A DNA stretch of 64,000 bases, taken from positions 496,001-560,000 of the forward strand of contig NZ_JACNMF010000002.1 of NCBI RefSeq assembly GCF_014270105.1, read 5' to 3'. The position numbers and the translations under genes were made by a program. The first letter of the stretch is position 1, and each line of letters starts with the position of its first letter. The stretch is from Hyunsoonleella aquatilis. GTDB taxonomy: Bacteria > Bacteroidota > Bacteroidia > Flavobacteriales > Flavobacteriaceae. Shown in pieces: positions 54,519 to 63,392 of this stretch. The notes beneath the pieces were generated by a model. The model saw only the letters and a list, made by a program, of their open reading frames with translations. It searched no databases and was not told the origin of the DNA.

Positions 54519-55730
54519 ATGATTTTAGAAATGAAAGTACCATCACCAGGAGAATCTATTACAGAAGTAGAGATTGCTGAGTGGTTAGTTGAAGATGGGG
54601 ATTATGTTGAAAAGGATCAAGCCATTGCCGAAGTAGATAGCGATAAAGCTACGCTAGAACTTCCAGCTGAAGCCAGTGGTACTATTACATTAAAGGCCGA
54701 AGAAGGTGATGCTGTGGCCGTTGGCGCAGTAGTTTGCCATATCGATACAAGTGCCGAAAAACCGGAGGGTGGCGATGCCCCAAAAGAAGAAAAGAAAGAA
54801 GAAGCACCCAAACCAGAGGCTAAATCTGCTCCTGTAACTGAAACCAAGACTTACGCTACTGGAAGTGCAAGTCCTGCTGCCAAAAAGATTTTGGCAGAAA
54901 AAGGTATTGAAGCTTCATCCGTTCCAGGAACGGGCAAGGATGGAAGAGTAACTAAGGAAGATGCTGTTCAAGCTGTTCCTTCAATGGGTACACCAACGGG
55001 CGGAAGCCGTGGCACTTCAAGAAGCAAAATGTCCATGTTGCGACGTAAAGTTGCCGAACGTTTGGTGGAAGCTAAAAATACCACGGCAATGTTAACCACA
55101 TTTAATGAAGTTGATATGTCACCTATTTTCGCTTTAAGAAGTGAATATAAAGAAACGTTTAAGACGAAACATGGGGTAAGTTTAGGGTTTATGAGTTTCT
55201 TTACCCTAGCAGTGGTTAGAGCGCTTAAAATGTATCCAGCTGTTAATTCTATGATTGATGGGAAAGAAATGATTTCCTATGATTTTTGTGATATCAGCAT
55301 TGCTGTTTCTGGACCAAAAGGCTTGATGGTCCCTGTAATGCGAAATGCCGAAAATTTAAGCTTTAGAGGTGTTGAATCTGAAGTGAAACGTTTAGCCATT
55401 CGTGCTCGTGATGGCCAAATTACTGTAGATGAAATGACAGGTGGCACCTTTACGATTTCTAACGGCGGTGTATTTGGAAGTATGTTATCTACGCCTATCA
55501 TCAACCCTCCTCAAAGTGGTATTTTAGGAATGCACAACATTGTGGAACGTCCGGTTGCTGTGGATGGCAAGGTTGAAATCAGACCAATTATGTATGTGGC
55601 TCTGTCCTATGACCACCGAATTATTGATGGTAAGGAAAGTGTTGGTTTCTTGGTAGCCGTAAAAGAAGCACTCGAAAACCCGGTTGAATTACTAATGGAT
55701 AATGATGTAAAAAAAGCCCTAGAGCTTTAA
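54519..55730 (+). CDS. sucB: dihydrolipoyl succinyltransferase (2-oxoglutarate dehydrogenase E2)
   Basis: 403 residues. An N-terminal lipoyl domain carries the lipoylated Lys43 in [11 protein letters not shown]. An acidic Glu/Lys/Pro/Ala linker (about 80-108) is followed by the peripheral subunit-binding domain (about 112-150, [13 protein letters not shown] and [11 protein letters not shown]) and the catalytic acetyltransferase-type domain (about 170-403) with SYDHRIIDG (H366, D370). A single lipoyl domain matches SucB rather than the pyruvate E2. It moves the succinyl group from E1 to CoA. It ends in a terminator shared with the convergent symporter gene. Confidence 0.97.
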   Translation: MILEMKVPSPGESITEVEIAEWLVEDGDYVEKDQAIAEVDSDKATLELPAEASGTITLKAEEGDAVAVGAVVCHIDTSAEKPEGGDAPKEEKKEEAPKPEAKSAPVTETKTYATGSASPAAKKILAEKGIEASSVPGTGKDGRVTKEDAVQAVPSMGTPTGGSRGTSRSKMSMLRRKVAERLVEAKNTTAMLTTFNEVDMSPIFALRSEYKETFKTKHGVSLGFMSFFTLAVVRALKMYPAVNSMIDGKEMISYDFCDISIAVSGPKGLMVPVMRNAENLSFRGVESEVKRLAIRARDGQITVDEMTGGTFTISNGGVFGSMLSTPIINPPQSGILGMHNIVERPVAVDGKVEIRPIMYVALSYDHRIIDGKESVGFLVAVKEALENPVELLMDNDVKKALEL

Positions 55731-55751
55731 TCATTTTGAGAATAGTACTTT

Positions 55752-55781
55752 AAAGGTGAGGCAAAAGCTTCACCTTTTTTT
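55752..55781. terminator. terminator between sucB and the convergent symporter gene
   Basis: AAAGGTGA (55752-55759) pairs with TCACCTTT (55770-55777), with a T-run to 55781 on the plus strand. It is a good sucB terminator. The A-content on the other side is weak, so it is less suited to the minus-strand gene that ends at 55780. Confidence 0.85.
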
Positions 55782-57510
55782 ATGCAATTTTTTTCCAGTT
55801 TCTTACCAAAATGGACACACACGTAATCGAAGCTGCCGACAATGCAATACCTCTGTTAATATCACCATAAATAAAATACCCAGTTGCAAAAAGAAAACTA
55901 TAAGTCCCAATTATCCCAAGCAAGAATCCTAAAATTTTAAACTTAAAATTCTTGAACTTATCTTCTTCGCCAAATACCAAATCTTCAAATTCATGGATGG
56001 TTTCCACGTCCGTTTTTGTTGTGAGTAACGTGACTATCACCCAACCAATTGTGGTTATCAATACTCCTAAAATCAACTGCCAATAACTCTTTATTTCGAG
56101 CCAAGGTGTGTCCAGCTTTCCATTAATAAAGAAAATTACGGCTATTATAAATGAAATAACCATAGCAGCTATTTCGCTATATGGGTTAATGCGATTCCAA
56201 AACCATCTCATAATGAATAGTAATCCCGTACCCGCTCCAATTTGCAACAACAAATCGAATACATCCTTTGCCGACTTGATATAAAAAGAAAACAAGGCGG
56301 CACAAACCATTAACACCACAGTTGAAATTCTACCAATAAACACCTTTTGCTTTTCGGAGGCCTCCTTATTCACAAAACGTGCATAAAAATCATTGACTAC
56401 ATATGAGCTCCCCCAGTTGAGTTGGGTGGAAATTGTACTCATGAATGCGGCGATAAGAGACGTAAGCACAATACCGATTAGCCCTGCTGGCAAATATGTC
56501 ATCATTGCCGCATAAGCCACATCGTGCCCTTGCATATCGGCGTTTAAATTGGGAAAGGCTGTATTTATGCTTTCTAAACTGGGAAACACAACCAATGAAG
56601 CCAAACCTACCACAATCCATGGCCAAGGCCTTAAAGCGTAATGCGCAAAATTGAAAAATAAAGTAGCCCAAGTGGCATGTTTTTCGTCCTTGGCCGCCAG
56701 CATGCGTTGGGCTATATAGCCTCCTCCCCCGGGCTCAGCTCCAGGATACCATGTACTCCACCATTGCACGGCAAAAGGAATTATAAACAATGTAATCAAT
56801 ACTTCGGAATTGGAAAAATCAGGAAGAATGTCCAGCCTATCAACCACGTTTTCGTGAGCTAATAAATTTTGCATCCCGCCAATTTCGGGAAGGTTTACAA
56901 TGTAAATGGTTGCCCAAATTGAGCCGACCATGGCTATAATGAACTGTATAAAATCTGTTATCAAAACTCCCTTCAAACCGCCTAAGGAAGAATAAATTAC
57001 GACGATGATGGAAGAATACAGCAATGCATCCGATTGTGACAAACCAAGCAAAATATTGGCTATTTTAGCCCCTGCCAAACAAACACCTGCCATGGTAATA
57101 ATATTAAAAACCACTCCTAAATAAATAGCCCTAAAGCCTCTCAAAAAACTGGCAGGTTTCCCTGAATACCTTAATTCATAAAACTCCAAATCAGTAGAAA
57201 TCCCAGATTTTCGCCAAAGTTTCGCATAAAAAAATACGGTAAGCATGCCTGTTAAAAGAAAGGCCCACCAAACCCAATTGCCTGATACCCCATCTTTTCT
57301 AACAAGTTCAGTCACCAATCCTGGCGTATCTGCCGCAAACGTAGTGGCCACCATGGAAACCCCCAATAGCCACCATGGCATATTACGCCCCGATAAAAAG
57401 AATTCCGCACTATTTTTTCCTGCCTGTTTTGAAACCCAAATACCAATGCATAATGTAACGATAAAGAAAGCTATTATGATTCCAATATCTAATCCAGAAA
57501 GGTTAACCAT
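55780..57510 (-). CDS. sodium:solute symporter (SSS family)
   Basis: A 576-residue inner-membrane protein with about 13-14 helices. Family signs: AEFFLSGRNMPWWLLGVSMVATTFAADTP near residues 34-62 (unwound helix 1 region with the Na2-site-type small residues), YLGVVFNIITMAGVCLAGAKI, SSLGGLKGVLITDFIQF and LIAAFMSTISTQLNWGSSYVVNDFY (the helix 8 Na+ site, SxxST-like). The solute is not predictable from sequence; sugars, amino acids and carboxylates are all carried by the family. It starts 18 bp after umuD on the same strand, which is an odd partner. Confidence 0.92.
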   Translation of the reverse strand: MVNLSGLDIGIIIAFFIVTLCIGIWVSKQAGKNSAEFFLSGRNMPWWLLGVSMVATTFAADTPGLVTELVRKDGVSGNWVWWAFLLTGMLTVFFYAKLWRKSGISTDLEFYELRYSGKPASFLRGFRAIYLGVVFNIITMAGVCLAGAKIANILLGLSQSDALLYSSIIVVIYSSLGGLKGVLITDFIQFIIAMVGSIWATIYIVNLPEIGGMQNLLAHENVVDRLDILPDFSNSEVLITLFIIPFAVQWWSTWYPGAEPGGGGYIAQRMLAAKDEKHATWATLFFNFAHYALRPWPWIVVGLASLVVFPSLESINTAFPNLNADMQGHDVAYAAMMTYLPAGLIGIVLTSLIAAFMSTISTQLNWGSSYVVNDFYARFVNKEASEKQKVFIGRISTVVLMVCAALFSFYIKSAKDVFDLLLQIGAGTGLLFIMRWFWNRINPYSEIAAMVISFIIAVIFFINGKLDTPWLEIKSYWQLILGVLITTIGWVIVTLLTTKTDVETIHEFEDLVFGEEDKFKNFKFKILGFLLGIIGTYSFLFATGYFIYGDINRGIALSAASITCVSILVRNWKKIA

Positions 57511-57528
57511 ATATAAGAAACTATAGTG

Positions 57529-57972
57529 CTAGTAAACTTTTTTTATTACATTGGTCACAATCCCCCAAATGATGAAGTTATTTTCCTCAGTTATTTGAAT
57601 TATGGGATACTCGGGATTTTCAGGTTGCAACCACACCCCATTCTCTCTGACCTTTAGTCGCTTTACAGTAAACTCGCCATCTAAAAAACACACTGCTATT
57701 TTATTATGCTCGGGTTTCAAGCTTCTATCGATAACCAATAAATCGTCATCATCCAATCCAGCTCCAATCATGGACTGTCCGCTTACGCGAGCAAAAAAGG
57801 TGGCATCTTTGTTCCTGATGAGTTCCCTGTCAAGAGATAGTCGCTGTTCCTTAAAATCATCTGCTGGTGATGGGAATCCAGCCGAAACGCCTATATCAAA
57901 AAAGGGGGCGCCAGAATTCATGAAGGATTGCGGACTAAAAATGGTTAAGGCTTTTGAACTATATTGCAACAT
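57529..57972 (-). CDS. umuD: UmuD-like S24 peptidase, without a umuC neighbour
   Basis: 147 residues matching UmuD. A self-cleavage site Ala31-Gly32 (VSAGFPSP), a nucleophile Ser67 (GQSMIGAGL) and a catalytic Lys104 (FTVKRL) are all present, and there is no DNA-binding domain (LexA would have about 70 more residues). In the SOS response UmuD is cut to UmuD' and joins UmuC to form DNA polymerase V. The gene normally precedes umuC, but here the downstream gene is a symporter, 18 bp on. I saw no LexA-type operator, though Bacteroidota LexA boxes are poorly known to me. Confidence 0.9.
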   Translation of the reverse strand: MLQYSSKALTIFSPQSFMNSGAPFFDIGVSAGFPSPADDFKEQRLSLDRELIRNKDATFFARVSGQSMIGAGLDDDDLLVIDRSLKPEHNKIAVCFLDGEFTVKRLKVRENGVWLQPENPEYPIIQITEENNFIIWGIVTNVIKKVY

Positions 57973-58048
57973 ATTTTTCGGAATTAGGACAGGGTTAAAA
58001 GCTTCTAAAGTTAATAAATATCAAACCGATTATTGAGTTTTGGAACAT

Positions 58049-58078
58049 AAAAAAAGTCGAGAATAAACTCCCGACTTT
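58049..58078 (-). terminator. terminator of the ExbB/ExbD operon
   Basis: Minus strand AAAGTCG (58072-58078) pairs with CGACTTT (58053-58059), with partial pairing inside, and is followed by T (58049-58055). It lies between the last exbD gene and umuD, so umuD has its own promoter. Confidence 0.8.
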
Positions 58079-58130
58079 CAGATGTTCAAACGAGAACATT
58101 ATTTTTAACAGTACTAAGATTTTTTTTAGT

Positions 58131-58610
58131 TTACTTTATGTTGGTCAAGGCGTCACCCAAACCAGTAGTATAATTGATCTTTAAAGCATTTACTTTCCTT
58201 AGTTCCTGCTTTACGTCGCCTACAATACCCATATTGGCATCTCTATCCACCTTCAGTGAAACGGTTAAAAAAGGCACCAACTCCTCACGCAAAGCAGCTC
58301 TTTCCTCTGCTATAAATGGCGCGATGTCCCTGATGTCTGAAAACTTATCATTCAGCTGAATTCTAGCCTCAGTTCCAAATTTTTCATATCCTTTACTTGG
58401 TTGTCCCATGTAAATGTAACTGACTGGGTTCTTTTTATCTAGCTTCTCAACTTGATCAGCTAAAGGCAAGTTATTTTTAATAAAAAGCGTGTCTTCCCTC
58501 ATTACCGTTGCCACCATAAAAAAGAATAACAACATGAAAACAATATCGGGTAAAGACGCCGTATTGATTGGTGCCAAACCACCGTCCTTTTTCTTTTTAA
58601 ATTTAGACAT
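58131..58610 (-). CDS. exbD: ExbD/TolR-family biopolymer transport protein, second copy
   Basis: 159 residues with one membrane helix (about 20-40). The proton-pathway aspartate is in SLPDIVFMLLFFFMVATVM (D23). A periplasmic domain follows. It lacks the Cys-containing insert seen in the other ExbD copy. ExbD subunits sit inside an ExbB pentamer and use the proton gradient to drive TonB. It is last of four genes, 29 bp after the first exbD and followed by a terminator. Two different ExbD proteins next to one ExbB suggests a mixed complex, common in Bacteroidota. Confidence 0.93.
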   Translation of the reverse strand: MSKFKKKKDGGLAPINTASLPDIVFMLLFFFMVATVMREDTLFIKNNLPLADQVEKLDKKNPVSYIYMGQPSKGYEKFGTEARIQLNDKFSDIRDIAPFIAEERAALREELVPFLTVSLKVDRDANMGIVGDVKQELRKVNALKINYTTGLGDALTNIK

Positions 58611-58639
58611 ATTCTTTTAAGTTATTTTATTCTTTGTTA

Positions 58640-59248
58640 TTAGTCAACTACCTCTGACAACTTCTGAGGAATCTCAGTCTTAATCTCGTCAATAAGAGCC
58701 TTTAATTTGTCCTTATTTCCATTCCATCTCACATCCTTGTAGGTTTCCTGCATTTCTATGAAATTCATGTTAGGAAACCCCCTTTTAGCTCCAACTTGCA
58801 GGGCTCTTCTGTTTCTTAAAACATTGTACGCTGCCACAAGTTCATTTTGAACCGCTATGTAAGCTGCATAGGATGTCTCACGGTCATTCTTCAATGAAAT
58901 TACTGCTTTATCCGGATTATCAGAGGACTTCGGATCCTTTTTTCCTTGACAGAAGCTACAAGATTTATCACCGTTGTTATCCAAAAATTCAACGGCCGCT
59001 TTTCTTAAATCCTTAATCTCCATTTGCTCATCTTCCACTAGCAATTGATCATTTTTATTAATCAATACCGTGAAGATATTTTTTTGCTTTATAATGACAT
59101 CTTCTTCAGATTCTTCCATTGGCGGCAACTTACGGTTAATACCGGAGTCCTTTTCAATGGTTGTGGTCACAAGGAAGAAAATCAATAAAAGGAAAGCAAT
59201 GTCGGCCATTGAGCCTGCATTAACTTCCGGTGCTGCTCGTTTTGCCAT
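58640..59248 (-). CDS. exbD: ExbD/TolR-family protein with a CxxC-bearing periplasmic insert
   Basis: 202 residues with a single helix (about 16-33) containing the essential Asp in SMADIAFLLLIFFLVTTT. The periplasmic part carries an insert of roughly 25 residues with SCSFCQGKKD (a CxxC pair) and a long Lys-rich stretch, making it some 60 residues longer than typical ExbD (about 140). The CxxC could form a disulfide or bind metal; no role is known to me. It starts 2 bp before the upstream 134-residue membrane protein stop and is surely co-transcribed. Confidence 0.92.
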   Translation of the reverse strand: MAKRAAPEVNAGSMADIAFLLLIFFLVTTTIEKDSGINRKLPPMEESEEDVIIKQKNIFTVLINKNDQLLVEDEQMEIKDLRKAAVEFLDNNGDKSCSFCQGKKDPKSSDNPDKAVISLKNDRETSYAAYIAVQNELVAAYNVLRNRRALQVGAKRGFPNMNFIEMQETYKDVRWNGNKDKLKALIDEIKTEIPQKLSEVVD

Positions 59249-59250
59249 AT

Positions 59251-59655
59251 TTATTTAATCATTTTTTTAATTCCTGAGAACAACATAGTCCCAGCGGCTA
59301 TAATGATAAGGAAATAGAATAGATATAATCCAGCTCCCACCATTTTTGAAGCTCCCGCGGAAAGCGTTCCACCATCTTTTAAATCGGTTTCTGTCCCAGT
59401 AGCCATTGCATAACAAATAACCGCCAACAAAAGGAAAGCCCCAAGATTGATAAGCGTTCTCTTCAAATTAGCCGGATTTGCAAAAGTATTTACCAATGTA
59501 AAAATTACAACTGCCGCCAAAACTATAGCCAAGACTATGTAGGCCACAAATAATATGCTTCCTACTTGTCCTTCATTGCCACTAGCAATCATTGCCGTAA
59601 GAATAATGGCAATAACAGCAAGCACATAGGCCAATATTTTAAATATTTTATGCAT
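59251..59655 (-). CDS. four-helix membrane protein inside the ExbB/ExbD operon
   Basis: 134 residues with four hydrophobic segments (about 6-24, 31-53, 69-86, 103-128) and short loops (NPANLKRT, GTETDLKDGGTLSAGAS). I do not know a named family. The position between exbB and exbD is one I associate with Bacteroidota exb operons, so an accessory role in the energiser complex is plausible. It lies 21 bp after exbB and 2 bp before exbD. Confidence 0.82.
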   Translation of the reverse strand: MHKIFKILAYVLAVIAIILTAMIASGNEGQVGSILFVAYIVLAIVLAAVVIFTLVNTFANPANLKRTLINLGAFLLLAVICYAMATGTETDLKDGGTLSAGASKMVGAGLYLFYFLIIIAAGTMLFSGIKKMIK

Positions 59656-59676
59656 AATAGTTTATGTTTTTAATTA

Positions 59677-60447
59677 TTACTTTTTGTGTCTGATCAACAA
59701 GTCCATTAACGTGATGGAAGCATCTTCCATATCGTTTACGATGCTATCGATCTTAGCAATAATATAGTTGTAGAATATCTGAAGGATAATTGCAACAATC
59801 AAACCGAAAACCGTTGTTAAAAGTGCTACTTTAATACCTCCTGCTACAAGTGACGGGTTCATATCCCCAGCGGCTTCAATTTTATCGAATGCTTGAATCA
59901 TACCAATTACCGTACCCATGAAACCAAGCATTGGCGCCAATGCGATAAACAATGAAATCCAAGACACATTCTTCTCTAATTGCCCCATTTGAACACCTCC
60001 GTAAGCCACTACAGCTTTTTCTGCAGCGTCCAGACCTTCATCCACTCTATCCAAACCTTGATAGTAAATAGAAGCGATAGGTCCTTTTGTATTTCTACAA
60101 ACCTCTTTAGCAGCTTCAACACCGCCGGATGCCAAGGCGTCTTCTACGCTTTGAACTAATTTTTTGGAGTTGGTCGTTGAAAGATTTAAAAAGATAATTC
60201 TTTCTATGGCAATTGCTAAACCAAGAATTAAACACAATAATACAATTCCCATAAAATCGGCGCCACCTTCAATGAAACGCTTCTTTAATTCTTGATGAAA
60301 CCCAAGGTCTTCACCAGCTGCTGCTTCAGCTTCTTCTTGAATAGTTACAACAGTTGTAGCAACAGAACTTGTTGCATTTGTGGTTGCATTTGCTGTTCCA
60401 AATACCATCATTCCAGTTATGGCTAGGATAGAAAATAATCTTTTCAT
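59677..60447 (-). CDS. exbB: MotA/TolQ/ExbB proton-channel protein
   Basis: 256 residues. A cleavable-looking signal sequence (1-21, TANA) and a Thr/Glu-rich stretch (22-48) precede three membrane helices of the MotA/TolQ/ExbB domain (about 65-85, 155-180, 200-225), with ISLFIALAPMLGFMGTVIGMIQAF and KVALLTTVFGLIVAIILQIFYN. It is the pentameric stator that, with ExbD, converts proton flow into force for TonB-dependent receptors such as the two in this window. It heads the four-gene operon. No tonB is present here. Confidence 0.94.
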   Translation of the reverse strand: MKRLFSILAITGMMVFGTANATTNATSSVATTVVTIQEEAEAAAGEDLGFHQELKKRFIEGGADFMGIVLLCLILGLAIAIERIIFLNLSTTNSKKLVQSVEDALASGGVEAAKEVCRNTKGPIASIYYQGLDRVDEGLDAAEKAVVAYGGVQMGQLEKNVSWISLFIALAPMLGFMGTVIGMIQAFDKIEAAGDMNPSLVAGGIKVALLTTVFGLIVAIILQIFYNYIIAKIDSIVNDMEDASITLMDLLIRHKK

Positions 60448-60521
60448 GTTCTAAATCTTAATGTTATTAGTTAAAGTGTTAAAGATATAAAAAAAATACA
60501 ACTAAAGCATAAATAAAAATG

Positions 60522-60609
60522 CAGAGAGGAAGGGATTCGAACCCTCGATACGCTTTTGGCGTATACACACTTTCCAGGCGTGCGCCTTCGACCACTCGGC
60601 CACCTCTCT
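60522..60609 (-). tRNA. tRNA-Ser (anticodon GGA)
   Basis: 88 nt on the minus strand. Acceptor AGAGAGG (5') pairs with CCTCTCT (3'), discriminator G, D-arm with GGCCGAGTGG, anticodon loop CTGGAAA giving GGA, a long variable arm (TATACGCCAAAAGCGTATC region) as in all class II serine tRNAs, and a T-arm with GGTTCGAATCC. The CCA end is not encoded. It lies between exbB and the asparaginase gene. Confidence 0.96.
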
Positions 60610-60682
60610 TTATCCCAACAATACTTTAGGGTTGCCCAAATAACAAAAAATATTTTAAACCCTAAAACTTTGGGTATTATTT

Positions 60683-61714
60683 TTAGGAAACTTCCCCTGC
60701 CAGAGAGGCTTCAAACTTGATTTTGAGGGTTTTGCCAGAAAGGTTTTTTCCCAACAGATACATCAATTTGGTAACTGCGGATTCCGTAGTCATATCTCCT
60801 CCGGAAATCACTCCGATTTTTTTCAGTTGACTACTCGTTTCGTATTGCCCCATGTTAACGCCTCCGCCGATACATTGCGTCACATTAATTATATGTATGC
60901 TTTTTGAAACGGCTTCTTTCAATACATTTATAAACCATTGTTCCGTAGTGGCATTTCCTGAGCCGTAGGTTTCCAAAATCAGTCCTTTCAAATTTGAAGT
61001 TTTCAAAACACTCTTTAAATAGGCTTCCCTAATTCCAGGGAATAATTTTACAAGTGCAATATTGTTGTCCAAATTTTTGTGGATTTGAAGGGGCTGATTG
61101 TCTTTTGTTCTGAACAGATATTTTTTATTGATTTTTAAATGAACACCCGATTCCACCAAACAGGGATAATTAGGAGAGTTAAAGGCCTGAAAATGCTCTG
61201 CGTTCATTTTGGTAGTGCGATTGCCTCGATATAATTTATATTCAAAATAAAGGCATACCTCTTTGATAACCGGCTTGCCTTTATCCTGTAATGAGGCGAT
61301 TTGAATAGAGGTAATCAAGTTTTCTTTGGCATCTGTCCTTAAATCGCCGATGGGCAATTGAGAACCTGTAAACACCACAGGTTTTGACAAATTTTCCAGC
61401 ATGAAGCTCAATGCCGAGGCGGTATAGCTCATTGTGTCGCTTCCGTGGAGGACAACAAATCCGTCACAATTCTCATAACTGGATTCAATAATTTCTGCAA
61501 TTTTTACCCAATAATCGGGATTCATATTACTGGAATCGATGGGGTTTTCAAAAGACACCGTTTCAATATGGCAATCCAACAATTGCAGTTCGGGAATACG
61601 CTTCAACAAATTTTTAAAATTGAAAGCATGAAGACTTCCCGTTTTAGCATCCTTCACCATTCCGATAGTACCCCCAGTATAAATCAATAATATATTTGGC
61701 TTTGAACTACTCAT
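60683..61714 (-). CDS. ansA: type I (cytoplasmic) asparaginase
   Basis: A 343-residue enzyme hydrolysing L-asparagine to aspartate and ammonia. The first catalytic Thr is in YTGGTIGM (12-19). The second catalytic block is VLHGSDTMSYTASAL (88-102), with Ser where E. coli AnsA has Thr (HGTDT), and FTGSQLPIG follows. There is no signal peptide, so the cytoplasmic type is meant. Length fits (335-350). The start overlaps the upstream TatD stop by 4 bp, so the two genes are coupled. Confidence 0.93.
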   Translation of the reverse strand: MSSSKPNILLIYTGGTIGMVKDAKTGSLHAFNFKNLLKRIPELQLLDCHIETVSFENPIDSSNMNPDYWVKIAEIIESSYENCDGFVVLHGSDTMSYTASALSFMLENLSKPVVFTGSQLPIGDLRTDAKENLITSIQIASLQDKGKPVIKEVCLYFEYKLYRGNRTTKMNAEHFQAFNSPNYPCLVESGVHLKINKKYLFRTKDNQPLQIHKNLDNNIALVKLFPGIREAYLKSVLKTSNLKGLILETYGSGNATTEQWFINVLKEAVSKSIHIINVTQCIGGGVNMGQYETSSQLKKIGVISGGDMTTESAVTKLMYLLGKNLSGKTLKIKFEASLAGEVS

Positions 61715-62478
61715 ATTTTAAAAACGTCTTTCGAATTTTGAGTAGTAATTTCGGCAATTTCTTCTTTAGAAACCCCATAAATTTCAGATAGTTTTCCCAA
61801 TACATTAATAATGTAGGCACTTTCGTTGCGCTTACCTCTATAAGGTACAGGTGATAAGTACGGCGCATCGGTTTCCAAAACGATATGCTTTAAATCGATT
61901 TGATTGAGGAATTTATCAATCTTCCCATTTTTAAAAGTGGAAACCCCACCGATGCCCAATTTCATGTTATAGGATAATGCCTGATGTGCTTGCTCAAAAG
62001 TCCCAGTGAAGCAATGGAAAATCCCGAAAAGTTGGTCGTCTTTTTCACTTTCCAAAACTTCAAAAATTTCATCAAAGGATTCACGGCTGTGAAGTACTAT
62101 CGGTAATCGGTATTGTTTCGCCAAGCGAATTTGATGTTTGAAGGCCTCAATTTGCATCCCCAAAGTGGATTTGTCCCAATACAAATCGATACCGATTTCG
62201 CCCACGGCGTAAAACTGTCTTTGCGCCAGCATTTCTTCCACATGTTTTAGCTCTTCCATAAAATTTTCTTTAACGTGAGTGGGATGCAGTCCCATCATCA
62301 AAAACACATGATCTGGAAAATCTTTTTCCAATTGCAACATGGCTTTGGTGTATGTGGAATCGATGGCAGGAATGAAAAAACGTTTCACGCCTTTATCCAT
62401 GGCACGATTTATCATTTCGTGACGGTCTTCGTCAAAGGCTTCGCTGTATAAGTGGGTGTGAGTGTCGGTGATAATCAT
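61711..62478 (-). CDS. TatD-family metal-dependent DNase
   Basis: A 255-residue amidohydrolase-fold protein. Metal-binding features are HTH (H7, H9), AVGEIGIDLYWD (Glu), VLHSRES (His), FHCFTG (His) and ETDAPYLSP (Asp), the complete TatD set. TatD/YcfH enzymes are magnesium-dependent 3'-5' nucleases implicated in DNA repair and quality control. It is first gene of a two-gene unit with ansA. The 165 bp upstream hold only hairpins. Confidence 0.94.
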   Translation of the reverse strand: MIITDTHTHLYSEAFDEDRHEMINRAMDKGVKRFFIPAIDSTYTKAMLQLEKDFPDHVFLMMGLHPTHVKENFMEELKHVEEMLAQRQFYAVGEIGIDLYWDKSTLGMQIEAFKHQIRLAKQYRLPIVLHSRESFDEIFEVLESEKDDQLFGIFHCFTGTFEQAHQALSYNMKLGIGGVSTFKNGKIDKFLNQIDLKHIVLETDAPYLSPVPYRGKRNESAYIINVLGKLSEIYGVSKEEIAEITTQNSKDVFKI

Positions 62479-62533
62479 TAAGCAAAAATAGGATGTTTAA
62501 CACGGATTGCACGGATTTTCATGGATAAAATTA

Positions 62534-62588
62534 GACCTCACAGGTTTTGGCTTGGACTTCCCTCAGCCACCATATAATCTGTGAGGTC
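62534..62588. repeat. hairpin GACCTCACAG / CTGTGAGGTC with a 35-nt loop
   Basis: A perfect 10-bp inverted repeat (62534-62543 with 62579-62588) between the TPR gene and tatD. A neighbouring hairpin at 62602-62632 begins with the same GACCT. These ACCTCACAGGTTTTG-type units look like dispersed intergenic repeats. Confidence 0.6.
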
Positions 62589-62596
62589 TAAATATC

Positions 62597-62632
62597 AAAA
62601 AGACCTACAAGGTTGGCAAAACCTTGCAGGTC
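62597..62632 (-). terminator. terminator of the sigma factor/TPR operon
   Basis: Minus strand GACCTGCAAGGTTT (62632-62619) pairs with AACCTTGTAGGTC (62614-62602) with one mismatch, followed by TTTTT (62601-62597). It lies 12 bp after the TPR gene stop. Confidence 0.85.
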
Positions 62633-62643
62633 GGGGTTAGGAT

Positions 62644-63387
62644 TTAATCCAATTTCTTAATTAATTTTTGTGCTTGCTTGTAGTCATCGGCATCTTCGGG
62701 GATGGTTTTTAAAATTTGCAAACAGGCATCATGGTCCTCTTGTTTTAGTTTGCTTAGTGCCAAATACCAAGTGGCTTTATTTTTATAGGCTGAGGCACCT
62801 GCTGAAAGCTTTCCAAATAGACTATCAGCTTCATCAAATCGATTCAATTCCAATAATGAAATACCTTTATACAATTGCAGTTCTATATTTGAAGCATCGT
62901 TTCCGAGTAATTCGCTAAATGTCTCGTTTGCTTTTTCAAAATTTCCAACGTTAAATGCCTCCTCAGCGGTTTTTAAAAGCGCATCATTATCACCTCTGAC
63001 GGTCAAACTAATCGTACCATAATCATCATAGTCCGTATAACTTGGTGTGGAAAGCTGATTAAATGTGAAAAGCCCAAACACTATGGCTACGGAGGCGGCC
63101 ACCAAGTATTTCATTAAAACATAGGTTTTTGAGGAACCCGATTTGGTTTGGGTTTCCGTTTTTTCAAAATGGGTTTTTGAAATTTTATCCAAGTTTTTTT
63201 GAAAGGCTTCGGAAGCTTCTTCGTTTCCAAATCTGTGCTCTAAAAATGAAGACAGTTCCTTGTAGGTTTCAAAGGCTTCTTGAAATTCGGGGTCGGTTTC
63301 CAATCTGGATTCAAAATCGGCTTGTTCTTTCGTGGAAAGTTCCTCGGAAAGGTAGGCTTCAAACAGTATGTAATTTTGATCTTCCAT
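62644..63387 (-). CDS. anti-sigma-factor-like membrane protein with TPR repeats
   Basis: 247 residues: a cytoplasmic N-terminus (1-85) of the type found in Bacteroidota anti-sigma partners (FEAYLSEELSTKEQADFESRLETDPEF), one membrane helix (about 93-112, LMKYLVAASVAIVFGLFTF), and a periplasmic region with two or three TPR-like units (about 140-240, AEEAFNVGNFEKANETFSELL, YKGISLLELNRFDEADSLF, WYLALSKLKQEDHDACLQIL). It starts 5 bp after the ECF sigma gene, so it is probably its regulator, sensing a partner through the TPRs. No zinc-binding anti-sigma motif (HxxxCxxC) is present. Confidence 0.82.
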   Translation of the reverse strand: MEDQNYILFEAYLSEELSTKEQADFESRLETDPEFQEAFETYKELSSFLEHRFGNEEASEAFQKNLDKISKTHFEKTETQTKSGSSKTYVLMKYLVAASVAIVFGLFTFNQLSTPSYTDYDDYGTISLTVRGDNDALLKTAEEAFNVGNFEKANETFSELLGNDASNIELQLYKGISLLELNRFDEADSLFGKLSAGASAYKNKATWYLALSKLKQEDHDACLQILKTIPEDADDYKQAQKLIKKLD

Positions 63388-63392
63388 AACAA

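Noticed and set aside
60610-60682. Terminator for the asparaginase gene
   Set aside because: A weak ACCC/GGGT stem lies there, but the pairing is only 4 bp and it overlaps the region before the tRNA. Too poor to call.
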